A stretch of 64,000 bases of DNA from Pelagibius sp965227505 (GCF_965227505.1 NZ_OZ245757.1:3038001-3102000); one strand, 5' to 3'. Counted from the first letter of the stretch, positions 11,735-20,285 are shown. Made by a program: numbers and translations. Notes: generated by a model from the letters alone, not told the origin.

Positions 11735-13300
11735 ATGAGCCTTGTTCGTTCCGTTGCGACCGTCGGGGGCTATACCGGCATCAGCCGTGTCCTCGGCTTT
11801 CTCCGCGATATCCTGATCGCCAACGTGGTCGGCGCCAGTCCGGTGGCCGATGCCTTTTTCGCCGCCTTTCGCCTGCCCAACCTGTTCCGCCGGCTCTTCG
11901 CCGAGGGCGCCTTCAACGCCGCCTTCGTGCCGCTCTTCGCCCGCCGCCTGGAGCAGGAGGGCGAGGCCGCCGCGCGGCGCTTCGCCGAGCAGGCGCTGTC
12001 GGTGCTGATCACCGGCCTCCTGGTCTTTTCCGCCGCCGCCATGGCCGGCATGCCGTGGTTCATCTACGTCATCGGCTCCGGCTTCTCCCAGGACCCGGAG
12101 AAGCTGGCGCTGGCCGTCGAACTGTCGCGCATCACCTTCCCCTACCTCCTCTTCATGGGTGTCGTGGCGCTGCTCTCCGGCGTGCTCAATTCGCTCTACC
12201 GCTTCGCCGCCGCGGCGGCGGCGCCGATCCTGCTGAACGTCCTCTTCATCCTGGCGCTGGTCGTGGTGCTGCCCTTCACCGGGGCGCCCGGCTACCTGAT
12301 GGCCTGGACCGTCTGCCTGGCCGGCGCCGCGCAGATGATCTTTCTGGTGGTGGCTGCGGCGCGCGCCGGCATGGCGCTGCGCCTGCCGCGCCCGCGCCTC
12401 ACCCCAGGGGTGCGCCGCCTCCTGGTGCTGCTGGTGCCCGGCGTTCTGTCGGCCGGGGCGCTGCAGATCAACATCTTCGTCGGCTCCTCCATCGCCAGCT
12501 GGCAGGAGGGCGCCTTCTCCTATCTCTACTACGCCGACCGGGTCTATCAGCTGCCCCTGGGCCTGATCGGCATCGCCATCGGTGTCGTTCTGCTGCCGGA
12601 CATGGCGCGCAAGCTGCGCGGCGGTGCCGAGGCCGCGGCCATGCAGAGCCTCAACCGCGGGCTGGAGTTCGCGCTGCTGCTGACCCTGCCGGCGACCCTG
12701 GCGCTTCTGGTCATCCCCGGCGCCATCGTCGGCGGCCTCTTCCAGCACGGCGCCTTCGGGCCCGACGACGCGGCGGCCACCGCCGCCGCCCTGGCGGCTT
12801 TCGCCGGCGGCCTGCCGGCCTACGTGCTGGTGAAGATCCTGCAGCCCGCCTTCTACGCGCGCGAGGACACGGTGACGCCTTTCCGCTTCTCCGTCGTCTC
12901 GGTGGTCGCCAACATCGTGCTCAGCCTGCTGCTTTTTCTCTACATGGCCCACGTCGGAATCGCGCTGGCGACCGCGCTGGCGGCCTGGCTCAACACCCTG
13001 CTGCTGGTGGTCTCGCTCAGGCGGCGCGGCTTCTGGGCGCTGGACGGGCGCTTCCGCCAGCGCCTGCCGCGCATCCTCGCCGCCGCCGTCGTCATGGCGC
13101 TGGCGCTCTGGGGGGTGCAGACGCTCCTGGCCGGCTGGATGGCGGGCGGCTTCTTCGAGCGGGTGCTGGGGCTGGTGGCGCTGGTGGCCGCGGGTCTTGT
13201 CGTCTACGCCGCCGCCGCCTTCGCGCTTGGCGCCGTCTCCCGCAGCGAGCTGCGGGCGGCGCTGCGGCGCCAACCCAAGGGCGGCAAGACCGCAGACTAG
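11735..13300 (+). CDS. murJ: lipid II flippase MurJ
   Basis: 521 residues, about 14 hydrophobic segments, beginning with the family signature (SVATVGGYTGISRVLGFLRD) and followed by ADAFFAAFRLPNLFRRLFAEG. MurJ (MviN) moves lipid-linked peptidoglycan precursor across the inner membrane and belongs to the MOP exporter superfamily. An AGAAGGAG Shine-Dalgarno precedes the ATG. It lies 82 bp downstream of glnD in the same direction and upstream of trpS, an order found in many alphaproteobacteria. Confidence 0.97.
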   Translation: MSLVRSVATVGGYTGISRVLGFLRDILIANVVGASPVADAFFAAFRLPNLFRRLFAEGAFNAAFVPLFARRLEQEGEAAARRFAEQALSVLITGLLVFSAAAMAGMPWFIYVIGSGFSQDPEKLALAVELSRITFPYLLFMGVVALLSGVLNSLYRFAAAAAAPILLNVLFILALVVVLPFTGAPGYLMAWTVCLAGAAQMIFLVVAAARAGMALRLPRPRLTPGVRRLLVLLVPGVLSAGALQINIFVGSSIASWQEGAFSYLYYADRVYQLPLGLIGIAIGVVLLPDMARKLRGGAEAAAMQSLNRGLEFALLLTLPATLALLVIPGAIVGGLFQHGAFGPDDAAATAAALAAFAGGLPAYVLVKILQPAFYAREDTVTPFRFSVVSVVANIVLSLLLFLYMAHVGIALATALAAWLNTLLLVVSLRRRGFWALDGRFRQRLPRILAAAVVMALALWGVQTLLAGWMAGGFFERVLGLVALVAAGLVVYAAAAFALGAVSRSELRAALRRQPKGGKTAD

Positions 13301-13384
13301 CCGGGGTGTTCCCGCCGCACTCTCGGCGGGCTTGACCCCCGGCGGCGGTCCAGCGATAACCGCGCCTCATCTCCAGAGCTCCAT

Positions 13385-13396
13385 TTCTGAACAGAA
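13385..13396. promoter_or_regulatory. palindrome TTCTG-AA-CAGAA just before trpS
   Basis: A perfect inverted repeat of five base pairs with a two-base centre, ending nine bases before the trpS start codon where a Shine-Dalgarno would be expected. Could be an operator or chance. Confidence 0.3.
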
Positions 13397-13404
13397 CCCT
13401 CGCG

Positions 13405-14433
13405 ATGAAACGCATCTTTTCCGGCGTCCAGCCCTCCGGCAATCTTCACCTCGGCAACTATCTGGGAGCGATCCGCAGGTTCGTGGATCTGCAGGCCGAC
13501 AACGACTGCATCTACTGCGTCGTCGACCTGCACGCCATCACGGTGTGGCAGGAGCCGGCCGAGCTGCGCCGGCGCACCCGCGAGGTCACCGCCGGCTATC
13601 TCGCCGCCGGCATCGACCCGGAAAAGTCGATCATCTTCAACCAGTCGCAGGTCGCCGCCCATGCCGAACTGGCCTGGGTCTTCAACTGCGTGACCCGCCT
13701 GGGCTGGCTGAACCGCATGACCCAGTTCAAGGACAAGGCCGGCAAGAACCGGGAAAAGGCGTCCTCCGGGCTCTACGTCTATCCCAACCTCATGGCCGCC
13801 GATATCCTGGTCTACAAAGGCACCCACGTGCCGGTCGGCGAGGACCAGAAGCAGCACCTGGAACTCACCCGCGACGTCGCGCAGAAGTTCAACAACGACT
13901 TCAGCGTCGATTTCTTTCCCATCGTCCAGCCGCTGATCCAGGGGACGGCCACAAGGGTGATGTCGCTGCGCGACGGCACCAAGAAGATGAGCAGCTCCGA
14001 CCCCTCGGACGCGGCGCGCATCAACATGACCGACGATGCCGACGCGGTGGCCAAGAAGATCCGCCGCGCGACCAGCGATTCCGAATTGCTGCCCGATGCC
14101 TCGGTGGTCGATGCGGAGGGGCAGTTCGCTGCGGCTTTCCGCGAGGCGCGCCCGGAAGCCGCCAATCTGCTGACCATCTTCGCCGCCCTTACGAATCAAA
14201 ACCTCGCGGACGTGGTGACCGAGTTCGAGGGCAAGGGATTCGCCGACTTCAAAAAGGCGATGACCGATGTTGCCGTGGCCGGACTCGGCCACATGGGTGC
14301 GGAGATGACGCGCATGGTCGATGACCCCGGCTATGTGGATTCGGTGCTGCGCGACGGGGCCGAACGCGCCCGCGCCCTGGCCGATCCGATCCTGGCCGAG
14401 GTCTACGACATCGTCGGGTTTCTGCGGCCCTAA
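13405..14433 (+). CDS. trpS: tryptophanyl-tRNA synthetase
   Basis: 342 residues, normal for bacterial TrpRS. Class I signatures are present: HIGH-like HLGN in QPSGNLHLGNYLGA near the N terminus and KMSSS in TKKMSSSDPSDAA near residue 195. It charges tRNA-Trp with tryptophan using ATP in the cytoplasm. No good Shine-Dalgarno precedes the ATG. Instead a perfect palindrome TTCTGAACAGAA (13385-13396) sits just before it, so a leaderless or weakly initiated message is possible. Confidence 0.98.
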   Translation: MKRIFSGVQPSGNLHLGNYLGAIRRFVDLQADNDCIYCVVDLHAITVWQEPAELRRRTREVTAGYLAAGIDPEKSIIFNQSQVAAHAELAWVFNCVTRLGWLNRMTQFKDKAGKNREKASSGLYVYPNLMAADILVYKGTHVPVGEDQKQHLELTRDVAQKFNNDFSVDFFPIVQPLIQGTATRVMSLRDGTKKMSSSDPSDAARINMTDDADAVAKKIRRATSDSELLPDASVVDAEGQFAAAFREARPEAANLLTIFAALTNQNLADVVTEFEGKGFADFKKAMTDVAVAGLGHMGAEMTRMVDDPGYVDSVLRDGAERARALADPILAEVYDIVGFLRP

Positions 14434-14476
14434 GGGCGGCCCTATGGCGGCCCCAAGGCGACCCTGAGAGCGGATT

Positions 14477-14488
14477 GGAGAATTCTCC
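14477..14488. promoter_or_regulatory. 12-bp perfect palindrome GGAGAATTCTCC between trpS and the usp gene
   Basis: A perfect 12-bp dyad in the 201-bp gap downstream of trpS. It has no loop and no T-tract, so it is not a terminator. It is a possible operator for the universal stress gene starting at 14635, but the binding protein is unknown. Confidence 0.3.
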
Positions 14489-14634
14489 CCCAAATCGTGG
14501 GAAAATCGCGGCGATTGCGCGGTCCAGCCGGGTAGTGGCAGGGTTCAGCGGATCGGGTCCGCGGGAGGGCTGCAAGACGGTCGGCGACCGCCTTGCCGCA
14601 CCCCGGTGCCGGCACCGCGCAAAAGGGATCTGCC

Positions 14635-15159
14635 ATGTCTGAGGCGCAGGAAACGCAGGGTCTGGAAACACCGGGCCAGGAACCACCGCGGGAAGCGAAC
14701 CACCGGGTCTTTCTGGTCGTCGTCGACGAAACCGAAGAGATGCGCGTGGCGCTGCGCTTTGCGGCGCTCCGGGCGCGGCGCACGGGCGGCAAGGTGGCCA
14801 TGCTCTACGTGGTGGAACCCTCGGAATTCCAGCACTGGATGTCGGTCGGCGACATCATGCGCGAAGAGGCGCGCACCGAAGCCGAGCAGGTGCTGCAGCG
14901 GATGGCCGCCGAGGTCAGCGAGCTTTCGGGTTCGCTGCCGATCCTCTACGTGCGCGAAGGCGACCGCCGGGACGAACTCCTGGCCCTGCTGGACGAGGAG
15001 CCCAATATCTCCATCCTGGTTCTGGGTGCGGCCACCCACAAACGCGGTCCTGGCCCCCTGGTTTCCGCCATGACCGGCAAGTTCCTGGGCCGCCTGCATA
15101 TCCCTGTAACCGTGGTGCCGGACTCCATGACGGTCGAGGAGATCGACGCGGTCACCTGA
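14635..15159 (+). CDS. universal stress protein (UspA family)
   Basis: 174 residues. After a disordered Glu/Thr-rich N terminus, an alpha/beta Usp fold begins at HRVFLVVVDETEEMRVALRFA. The nucleotide-binding-like loop near the C terminus (VLGAATHKRGPGPLVS) and the final VTVVPDSMT strand are recognisable. Members bind ATP or dimerise during stress; the exact role is unknown. The start at 14635 (MSEAQETQ) is preferred over an upstream ATG at 14593 because the extra stretch is not Usp-like. It follows trpS with a 201-bp gap. Confidence 0.88.
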   Translation: MSEAQETQGLETPGQEPPREANHRVFLVVVDETEEMRVALRFAALRARRTGGKVAMLYVVEPSEFQHWMSVGDIMREEARTEAEQVLQRMAAEVSELSGSLPILYVREGDRRDELLALLDEEPNISILVLGAATHKRGPGPLVSAMTGKFLGRLHIPVTVVPDSMTVEEIDAVT

Positions 15160-15165
15160 AGCGCC

Positions 15166-15237
15166 GGGTCCGATTCTGGGTCCGATTCTGGGCCCGATTC
15201 TGGGCCCGATTCTGGGCCCGATTCTGGGCCCGCTCTT
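15166..15237. repeat. 12-bp tandem repeat, six units
   Basis: GGGTCCGATTCT occurs twice, then GGGCCCGATTCT three times, then a degenerate GGGCCCGCTCTT. It lies directly downstream of the universal stress gene stop. Confidence 0.95.
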
Positions 15238-15252
15238 GCGCCTGTTTTCTTT

Positions 15253-15294
15253 GAGGCCTGATGCGGGGCCTGATGCAGGGCCTGGTGAAGGGCC
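15253..15294. repeat. second 12-bp tandem repeat, about 3.5 units
   Basis: Units GAGGCCTGATGC, GGGGCCTGATGC, AGGGCCTGGTGA and a partial AGGGCC. It has the same period as the neighbouring array but an unrelated sequence. Confidence 0.85.
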
Positions 15295-15340
15295 GAAACC
15301 GCGGCTCTTGCCAGCGCCGCAAAAGCGCGGTATGCAAATC

Positions 15341-15441
15341 TGAGTAATTCAGTCAGGTTTAAGGATAGCGCTTGAAGGCCGGGGTTGAGCGCGCCACATT
15401 GAAGCCAAGATCGGGAACCAGAAATCGGGAAAACCTCCCGA
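15341..15441 (+). promoter_or_regulatory. candidate regulatory dyads upstream of nfuA
   Basis: TGA-N9-TCA at 15341-15355 matches the short iron-responsive (IRO) motif known for RirA-type Rrf2 regulators. A perfect inverted repeat TCGGGA-AAACC-TCCCGA lies at 15425-15441. Both are short and could be chance. They are noted because the next gene is an Fe-S scaffold. Confidence 0.3.
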
Positions 15442-15511
15442 ATACCCATAGGTTTAGCAGGGGCGTGCCGACGCCCGCGGCCTGGGGTCGAAGACCAAGG
15501 AGTGATCTGCG

Positions 15512-16072
15512 ATGTTCATCCAAACCGAACAGACGCCGAACCCGGCGACCCTGAAGTTTCTGCCCGGGCGTGCGGTGCTGGAAAGCGGGACCGCGAACTT
15601 CCCCGACGCCGCTTCGGCCGGGCGCTCGCCGCTGGCTGAGCGCCTTTTCGAGGTCGACGGCGTGGTCGGCGTCTTCTTCGGCACCGATTTCGTTTCCGTC
15701 ACCAAGGAAGACCAGCGCGAGTGGTATCTGATGAAGCCGGCCATCCTCGGCGTCATCATGGAGCACTTCACCGCCGGCCGCCCGGTCCTGAATGCCGATG
15801 CCGACGCCGGCGACGAGGGCCACAGCGGCGATGCCGAGGACAACGAGGTTGTCAGCCAGATCAAAGAACTGCTGGACACCCGTGTGCGTCCGGCCGTGGC
15901 CCAGGACGGCGGGGATATCGTTTTCCGCGGTTTCGACAAGGGCGTGGTCTACCTGCACATGCAGGGCGCCTGCTCCGGCTGCCCCAGCTCCACGGCGACC
16001 CTGAAAATGGGCATCGAGAACATGCTGCGGCACTACATCCCCGAAGTCGTTGAGGTTCGCCCGGTCGTTTGA
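15512..16072 (+). CDS. nfuA: Fe-S cluster carrier/scaffold protein NfuA (NifU-like)
   Basis: 186 residues. The N-terminal Nfu domain starts MFIQTEQTPNPATLKFLPG. The C-terminal NifU-like domain carries the cluster-ligating CxxC in GACSGCPSS (about residues 156-159). It receives and delivers [4Fe-4S] clusters to target enzymes in the cytoplasm. An AAGGAG site lies before the ATG. It is monocistronic by its own strong terminator 90 bp downstream. Confidence 0.96.
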   Translation: MFIQTEQTPNPATLKFLPGRAVLESGTANFPDAASAGRSPLAERLFEVDGVVGVFFGTDFVSVTKEDQREWYLMKPAILGVIMEHFTAGRPVLNADADAGDEGHSGDAEDNEVVSQIKELLDTRVRPAVAQDGGDIVFRGFDKGVVYLHMQGACSGCPSSTATLKMGIENMLRHYIPEVVEVRPVV

Positions 16073-16156
16073 CCTTCGTTTGACGGTGGCGGGCGGCCTT
16101 CCGGCCGGAACGCTCCGCAGGCCCGCGGCTGCAGCTTCGCGGCTTTTCCTTTCGCA

Positions 16157-16200
16157 CAGACCGAAAACCGGAAAGCGCGCCTGCTTTCCGGTTTTCTGTG
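16157..16200 (+). terminator. Rho-independent terminator after nfuA
   Basis: A perfect 13-bp stem AAAACCGGAAAGC (16164-16176) / GCTTTCCGGTTTT (16183-16195) with a 6-nt loop. It is extended by CACAG/CTGTG flanks around a small bulge. The right arm ends in TTTT. By symmetry it could also work on the opposite strand. Confidence 0.9.
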
Positions 16201-16314
16201 TCAATTCCTGGCGGCTTCGCGCAGCACGTCGGCGATAACGAATTGTTGGGGAAGGGGCCGCTATCTTCACCGCCGTCGGGGCTACGTTGCACTCTATCGG
16301 GAGGCCTTGAGGCA

Positions 16315-17319
16315 ATGGTGGCGCGCAGTCTGTATCCGCTTTTGCAACACTGGCGCCGTTGGCAGCCGACGGTGCAGCGCGCCTGCATCCGCGCGAACCG
16401 CAGCCTGCTGGGCCGCACGACGGTTCTGAGCGGGGTCTTCGGGGTCTGCCTGGTGCTCGGCCTTTGGCAGGGCGCGCAGCCGCTGCCCCCTTCCGCCTGG
16501 CAGGAGTTGGGGCTGCTGTCGCAGGGGCCGGTCCTGCGCCGCCTGCCGCCGCGCGACGCCAACGACCTCGCCGCCTATTTCGACTCGACCGGCTACACGC
16601 TCTCGCGCCTGCACAGCGGTGCGCCGGTGCCGCGGCTGGCGGTGGCGCGCCTGCCGCGCGATATGGACGAGCTGTCGGACAGCGATCGCCGCAAGGCGCT
16701 GTTTCTGCGCAGCCTGCTGCCCCTTGTCCTGCAGGCCAACGCGGAGATTGCCCGCATCCGCACTCAGGTTGTCGCCGCCCTGGACGCCAAGGCGGCGGGG
16801 CGGTTAGGCGCCACCGACGCGCTGTGGCTGGAACAGGTGGCCGAATGGTACGGAGCCGCGCCCGGCGATGCCGCCGATCTGTTGAGCCGCATCGATCAGG
16901 TGCCGCCCAGCCTCGCCCTTGCCCAGGCGGCCCAGGAAAGCGGCTGGGGCCGCTCGCGTTTCGCCCGCGACGCCAACGCGCTTTTCGGGCAGCGGGTGTG
17001 GAGCGACCACCAGCCGGGTCTCGCGCCAAAGGACGTGGCCGATGCGAGCTTCCGCGTACGGGCATTTCCCGACCTGATGACCGGCGTGCGGTCCTATCTG
17101 CACAACCTCAACAGCCACCGCGCCTACCAGCGCTTCCGCGAACTGCGGGCGAAGTCCCGCGCCGGCGGGCAGCGCGCCGATGCCATCGATCTGGCCGGCT
17201 CGCTCTCGCAGTACTCGGAAGAAGGGGCAGACTACGTGGCCGCGCTTCGGCGCCTGATTTCCCGCAACGACCTGCGCGCCCTCGACGGGCTGCGGCTGGA
17301 GCTGCTTACTCGCTCGTAG
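16315..17319 (+). CDS. membrane-anchored endo-beta-N-acetylglucosaminidase (glucosaminidase / Bax-like)
   Basis: 334 residues. A short N-terminal region is followed by one hydrophobic segment (about residues 32-50, LSGVFGVCLVLGLWQG), so it is likely anchored with its body in the periplasm. The C-terminal part has the glucosaminidase motif SLALAQAAQESGWGRSRFA, with the presumed catalytic Glu in AQESGWG, then NALFGQRVW and SYLHNLNSHRAYQRFRELR. Such enzymes cut glycan strands of peptidoglycan. The start at 16315 has GAGG five bases upstream; an upstream in-frame ATG at 16198 falls in the nfuA terminator and is rejected. It is convergent with the next gene, overlapping by 14 bp. Confidence 0.87.
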   Translation: MVARSLYPLLQHWRRWQPTVQRACIRANRSLLGRTTVLSGVFGVCLVLGLWQGAQPLPPSAWQELGLLSQGPVLRRLPPRDANDLAAYFDSTGYTLSRLHSGAPVPRLAVARLPRDMDELSDSDRRKALFLRSLLPLVLQANAEIARIRTQVVAALDAKAAGRLGATDALWLEQVAEWYGAAPGDAADLLSRIDQVPPSLALAQAAQESGWGRSRFARDANALFGQRVWSDHQPGLAPKDVADASFRVRAFPDLMTGVRSYLHNLNSHRAYQRFRELRAKSRAGGQRADAIDLAGSLSQYSEEGADYVAALRRLISRNDLRALDGLRLELLTRS

Positions 17320-18532
17320 CCCCGGCAGGTTGTGTCGCCGCGCTGGGCGCCGTCGTCGGCGCGACCGCGGCGTCGCTGCTCACCACGAACTGCGTTCCGA
17401 ACCAACGCCAGCGGCCGTTATCGGCCCTCAGCGTGCAGTTGATGCGCGCCCGGCCGCTCGGCAGCGGCTGCGACAGGCGCAGCTCGATGCGGTTGTCCAG
17501 CAGGGTCAGGGCCGGTTCGTCACCGCGGGCGAAGCAGTTCAGGTTGCGCAGATCCTCGACCGGCCCGGCGACGGTGAAGCCAAAGCTCGGCGGATTCTGG
17601 GCTGCCGTGCGCAGGAAGAGGTCGTTCGGCGTCACCTCGCGCACCGGCAGCGGCAGGGTGTTGGCAACCAGGCGGAAGCGCTCCATGTCGCCGTAGGCCT
17701 CGTTGATGGGAAAGCGCGGCAGCGTAAGGCGGTCGGCCAGGGGCCCGGCAGCGCCGGAGTGCTGCCCGAAGGCGGCCTCGAAGCCCGCATCGCGCACCGC
17801 GGCCCGCAGTTCGGCCGAGATTTCGCCGTAGGGATAGGCGAAGATCTGCGGAGCGGACCCAAGCTCGGCAAACAGCCGGACGGCGGCCTTGTCGATGTTG
17901 GCGCGCTGCTCCTCGGCGCTCAGGCGCACCATGTGGGAATGGCGGTGGCCGTGGTTGCCGACGGTCACGCCGCCGCCCTCGACCATCTCGCGCAGCTCAT
18001 CCCAGGACACGTAGCCCGGCAGCCCGCGGTCCAGCGGGGCGGTGGAAACGAAGATCGTGAAGGGCAGGTTGCGGGCCCGCAGGCGCGGCCAGGCCTCCTC
18101 GTAGACCGAGCGGACGCCGTCATCGATGGTGATGGCGACGCTGCGGTCCGGCAGGGGGCGGCCCTCGCGCAGGGCGCTGACGATCTCCGGCAGCGGCAGG
18201 ACATGGTAGCCGCCGGTCGCCAGCTCATCGAGATGCGCCTCGAACTGGCTGAGCCGGACGCTGGTGGAGGGCAGGTGATCTTCGCCGAAGCGGTGATACA
18301 TGAGCACGACCGCACCGCTGTCCGCGCTGTGGGTGATGCCGCTCAGGTTCGTGTCCCGGGCCGGCTTGGCTTCCTGGGCGCTGGCGGCTCCCACCAGGCC
18401 GATGGCAAGCAAGCCGATGCCAAGCAGGGCGGAGGTCAGCGCCATATAGCCGCCGACCGGGCGCGGCTTTCTCAGCGGCCGCAGGCCGCGGTCCGAGAGA
18501 GCTCCCCTTGAGATCACCATGTCATCCACCAT
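17306..18532 (-). CDS. polysaccharide deacetylase family protein (exported)
   Basis: 408 residues. Start at 18532 is supported by AGGAGG eight bases upstream. A hydrophobic segment ending in GLVGAASAQEA (about residues 30-53) looks like a signal peptide with a long N-region. The NodB fold motifs are TIDDGVRS (catalytic base Asp and metal Asp near residue 134), NHGHRHSHM (metal His pair) and FAYPYGE. The last 120 or so residues form an extra beta-rich domain without a recognised family. Likely removes acetyl groups from an envelope or extracellular polysaccharide; substrate unknown. Divergent from the nitroreductase-like gene. Confidence 0.85.
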   Translation of the reverse strand: MVDDMVISRGALSDRGLRPLRKPRPVGGYMALTSALLGIGLLAIGLVGAASAQEAKPARDTNLSGITHSADSGAVVLMYHRFGEDHLPSTSVRLSQFEAHLDELATGGYHVLPLPEIVSALREGRPLPDRSVAITIDDGVRSVYEEAWPRLRARNLPFTIFVSTAPLDRGLPGYVSWDELREMVEGGGVTVGNHGHRHSHMVRLSAEEQRANIDKAAVRLFAELGSAPQIFAYPYGEISAELRAAVRDAGFEAAFGQHSGAAGPLADRLTLPRFPINEAYGDMERFRLVANTLPLPVREVTPNDLFLRTAAQNPPSFGFTVAGPVEDLRNLNCFARGDEPALTLLDNRIELRLSQPLPSGRARINCTLRADNGRWRWFGTQFVVSSDAAVAPTTAPSAATQPAGATSE

Positions 18533-18812
18533 GACAGCATCCTCCTTTGCTCTCCCCGGCAGGCGCCGTGCCGGCAGGGGGAACGCTTGCGGGGGTTTCC
18601 AGGGTATCTGGGGCGCCAGGAGGCGCCAGGCCTGCGGCCTCGGCCTTTCAGCTTCCCGGATCTGCGGCCTTCGCCGCTTCGGGGGTCTCGCGCCGGCCCC
18701 ATGGACTTGCCCCCATGACGCCCAGAGGCCAAGGTATGGCCCGACGCGTCCGCCGGGGGCGGTTCCCGCGAGGGTAGAGGGTGGCTATCGGAGCTTAAGA
18801 AAGGGATAAGCC

Positions 18813-19403
18813 GTGAATGAAATCTTGAGCGATGCGGGCCTGGATCAGATTTTCCGTCACGCCAGAACCCATTCGGCCTGGAAGGACGCGGAAATCAGCG
18901 ATGTTTTGCTGGAGGCCATCTACGATCTCGCCAAGATGGGCCCTACGAGCGCCAACTGCAGCCCCATGCGGGTTTTATTCCTGCGCAGCCGGGAGGCCAA
19001 GGAACGCCTGCGGCCGGCGCTCGACAAGGGCAACATGGACAAGACCATGGCCGCGCCGGCCACGGCGATCATCGCCTACGATCTGGAGTTTTACGAGCAG
19101 CTGCCAAAGCTCTTCCCCCATGCCGATGCGCGGTCCTGGTTTGCCGGCAGTTCGGCCAAGATCGAGGAAACCGCCTGGCGCAACGGCAGCCTGCAGGGCG
19201 CCTATTTCATCATCGCCGCCCGCGCCCTGGGGCTCGACTGCGGGCCGATGTCCGGATTCGACCGCGCCAAGGTCGACGCCGAGTTCTTTGACGGCAAACC
19301 CTGGCGCTCGAACTTCCTCTGCAACCTCGGTCACGGCGATCCCGAAGCGCTGTTCCCGCGCTCGCCCCGGCTCGAATTCGATGAGGCCTGCCAGCTTCTG
19401 TGA
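18813..19403 (+). CDS. nitroreductase family protein, RutE/HadB-like (probable malonic semialdehyde reductase type)
   Basis: 196 residues, the normal size for RutE/HadB. FMN-binding nitroreductase fold features: DLAKMGPTSANCSPMRVLFL near residue 32 and NGSLQGAYFIIAARALGLDCGPMSGFD near residue 128. Translation starts with GTG at 18813 behind AGAAAGGGA. RutE reduces malonic semialdehyde in pyrimidine breakdown, but no other rut genes are here, so the substrate is open. Confidence 0.85.
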   Translation: MNEILSDAGLDQIFRHARTHSAWKDAEISDVLLEAIYDLAKMGPTSANCSPMRVLFLRSREAKERLRPALDKGNMDKTMAAPATAIIAYDLEFYEQLPKLFPHADARSWFAGSSAKIEETAWRNGSLQGAYFIIAARALGLDCGPMSGFDRAKVDAEFFDGKPWRSNFLCNLGHGDPEALFPRSPRLEFDEACQLL

Positions 19404-19449
19404 TCGGGCGCTCACACCGCGGCCCGCCGCGGGCCTCCGCGCCGCCGGG

Positions 19450-20034
19450 CTATTGGGCGGCGGCGCGACCGCCGGCGGGCGTCATCATCGGCATTGGCGC
19501 GGCGGCGTCGCGCAACAGCGGATAGCGCTGCGAATCGAAGAGTTGATAGTGCCACCATTCATAGCGGTACCAGTCCCAGCCGGCGGCGGTCATCAGCCCC
19601 AGCAGGATCGCCCGGTTGCGCTGGACCTCGCGGGAGAGGTCGCGGTGGCCGTGGTGGGCCAGGGGGCTGAAGTCGTCAAAGGGCGTGCCCATGTCCAGCG
19701 CCGCGCCGCTGGCGGCGTCGATCAGTGTCAGATCGACGGCAATCCCGCGGGAGTGGTTGGAGCCGCGCCGCGGGTCGGCGATGAATTGCGGGTCGGGATA
19801 AGCCTCCCACAGCTGCCACTGCGCTTCGACGGGCCGGAAGGCGTCGAAGACCGTGAAGCGCAGGCCAAGGGCGGCGGCGAGATCGATTGCCCGCGTGAGG
19901 GCGGCGGCGGCTTCAGGATGCAGCTGCGCAACGGCGCGGCCGTAGATCGGCCGGCCGGTGAAGTTCGCCGTGCTGGCATAGGCTATGTCGAGGTCGACAT
20001 CGAAAGCGGGCGGGGCGATTTCAACAAGGCTCAT
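19450..20034 (-). CDS. D-alanyl-D-alanine dipeptidase, VanX/DdpX type
   Basis: 194 residues from the ATG at 20034, matching the length of DdpX (about 193). Zn-peptidase motifs are complete: TVFDAFRP (substrate Arg), SNHSRGIAVDL (zinc His and Asp) and RYEWWHYQ (catalytic Glu and zinc His). It hydrolyses D-Ala-D-Ala, in this setting most likely for peptidoglycan dipeptide recycling, since no vanHA genes are near. A longer ORF starting at 20304 translates the upstream tandem repeats (GIPPGIPPGI, ACTSTACTSTA) and overlaps tsaB, so it is rejected. Confidence 0.88.
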   Translation of the reverse strand: MSLVEIAPPAFDVDLDIAYASTANFTGRPIYGRAVAQLHPEAAAALTRAIDLAAALGLRFTVFDAFRPVEAQWQLWEAYPDPQFIADPRRGSNHSRGIAVDLTLIDAASGAALDMGTPFDDFSPLAHHGHRDLSREVQRNRAILLGLMTAAGWDWYRYEWWHYQLFDSQRYPLLRDAAAPMPMMTPAGGRAAAQ

Positions 20035-20064
20035 GGCGGGACGGGTCTCGACAGGTCTGGCGCG

Positions 20065-20155
20065 GGCAGTGCTGGTGCAGGCAGTGCTGGTGCAGGCAGC
20101 TTCCGCGCTGGCGACTATGATGCCAGGGGGGATGCCGGGGGGGATGCCGGGGGGC
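20065..20155. repeat. two short repeat arrays between the VanX-like gene and tsaB
   Basis: A 15-bp unit GGCAGTGCTGGTGCA is duplicated exactly at 20065-20094. A 12-bp unit ATGCC(A/G)GGGGGG(C/G) is present three times at 20120-20155. Both lie in the roughly 250-bp divergent intergenic region. Confidence 0.85.
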
Positions 20156-20285
20156 GGACCTCGGGCGTTGAACGGATGGGCGAAGATGCGGTTTTCCGGC
20201 TCCTTGGTAGCACGCTGTCCCGCGCCCGGGTAGAGCCCCCCTTCCCGATAGTGCCCTTCTTCGGTTTCGAGGCCGGGGTGCGGCG

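Larger units (their letters stand above)
15160..15511. other. 352-bp intergenic region with two 12-bp repeat arrays and possible nfuA control elements
   Basis: No gene seen. It holds two separate 12-bp tandem arrays (15166-15237 and 15253-15294), then an AT-richer stretch. That stretch includes a TGA-N9-TCA motif (15341-15355) and an inverted repeat TCGGGA-N5-TCCCGA (15425-15441) before the nfuA ribosome site. Confidence 0.8.

Noticed and set aside
15166..15237. Coding repeat (NRAQ or similar) on the minus strand
   Set aside because: The open frame is only the result of a 12-bp period; no ribosome site or domain.
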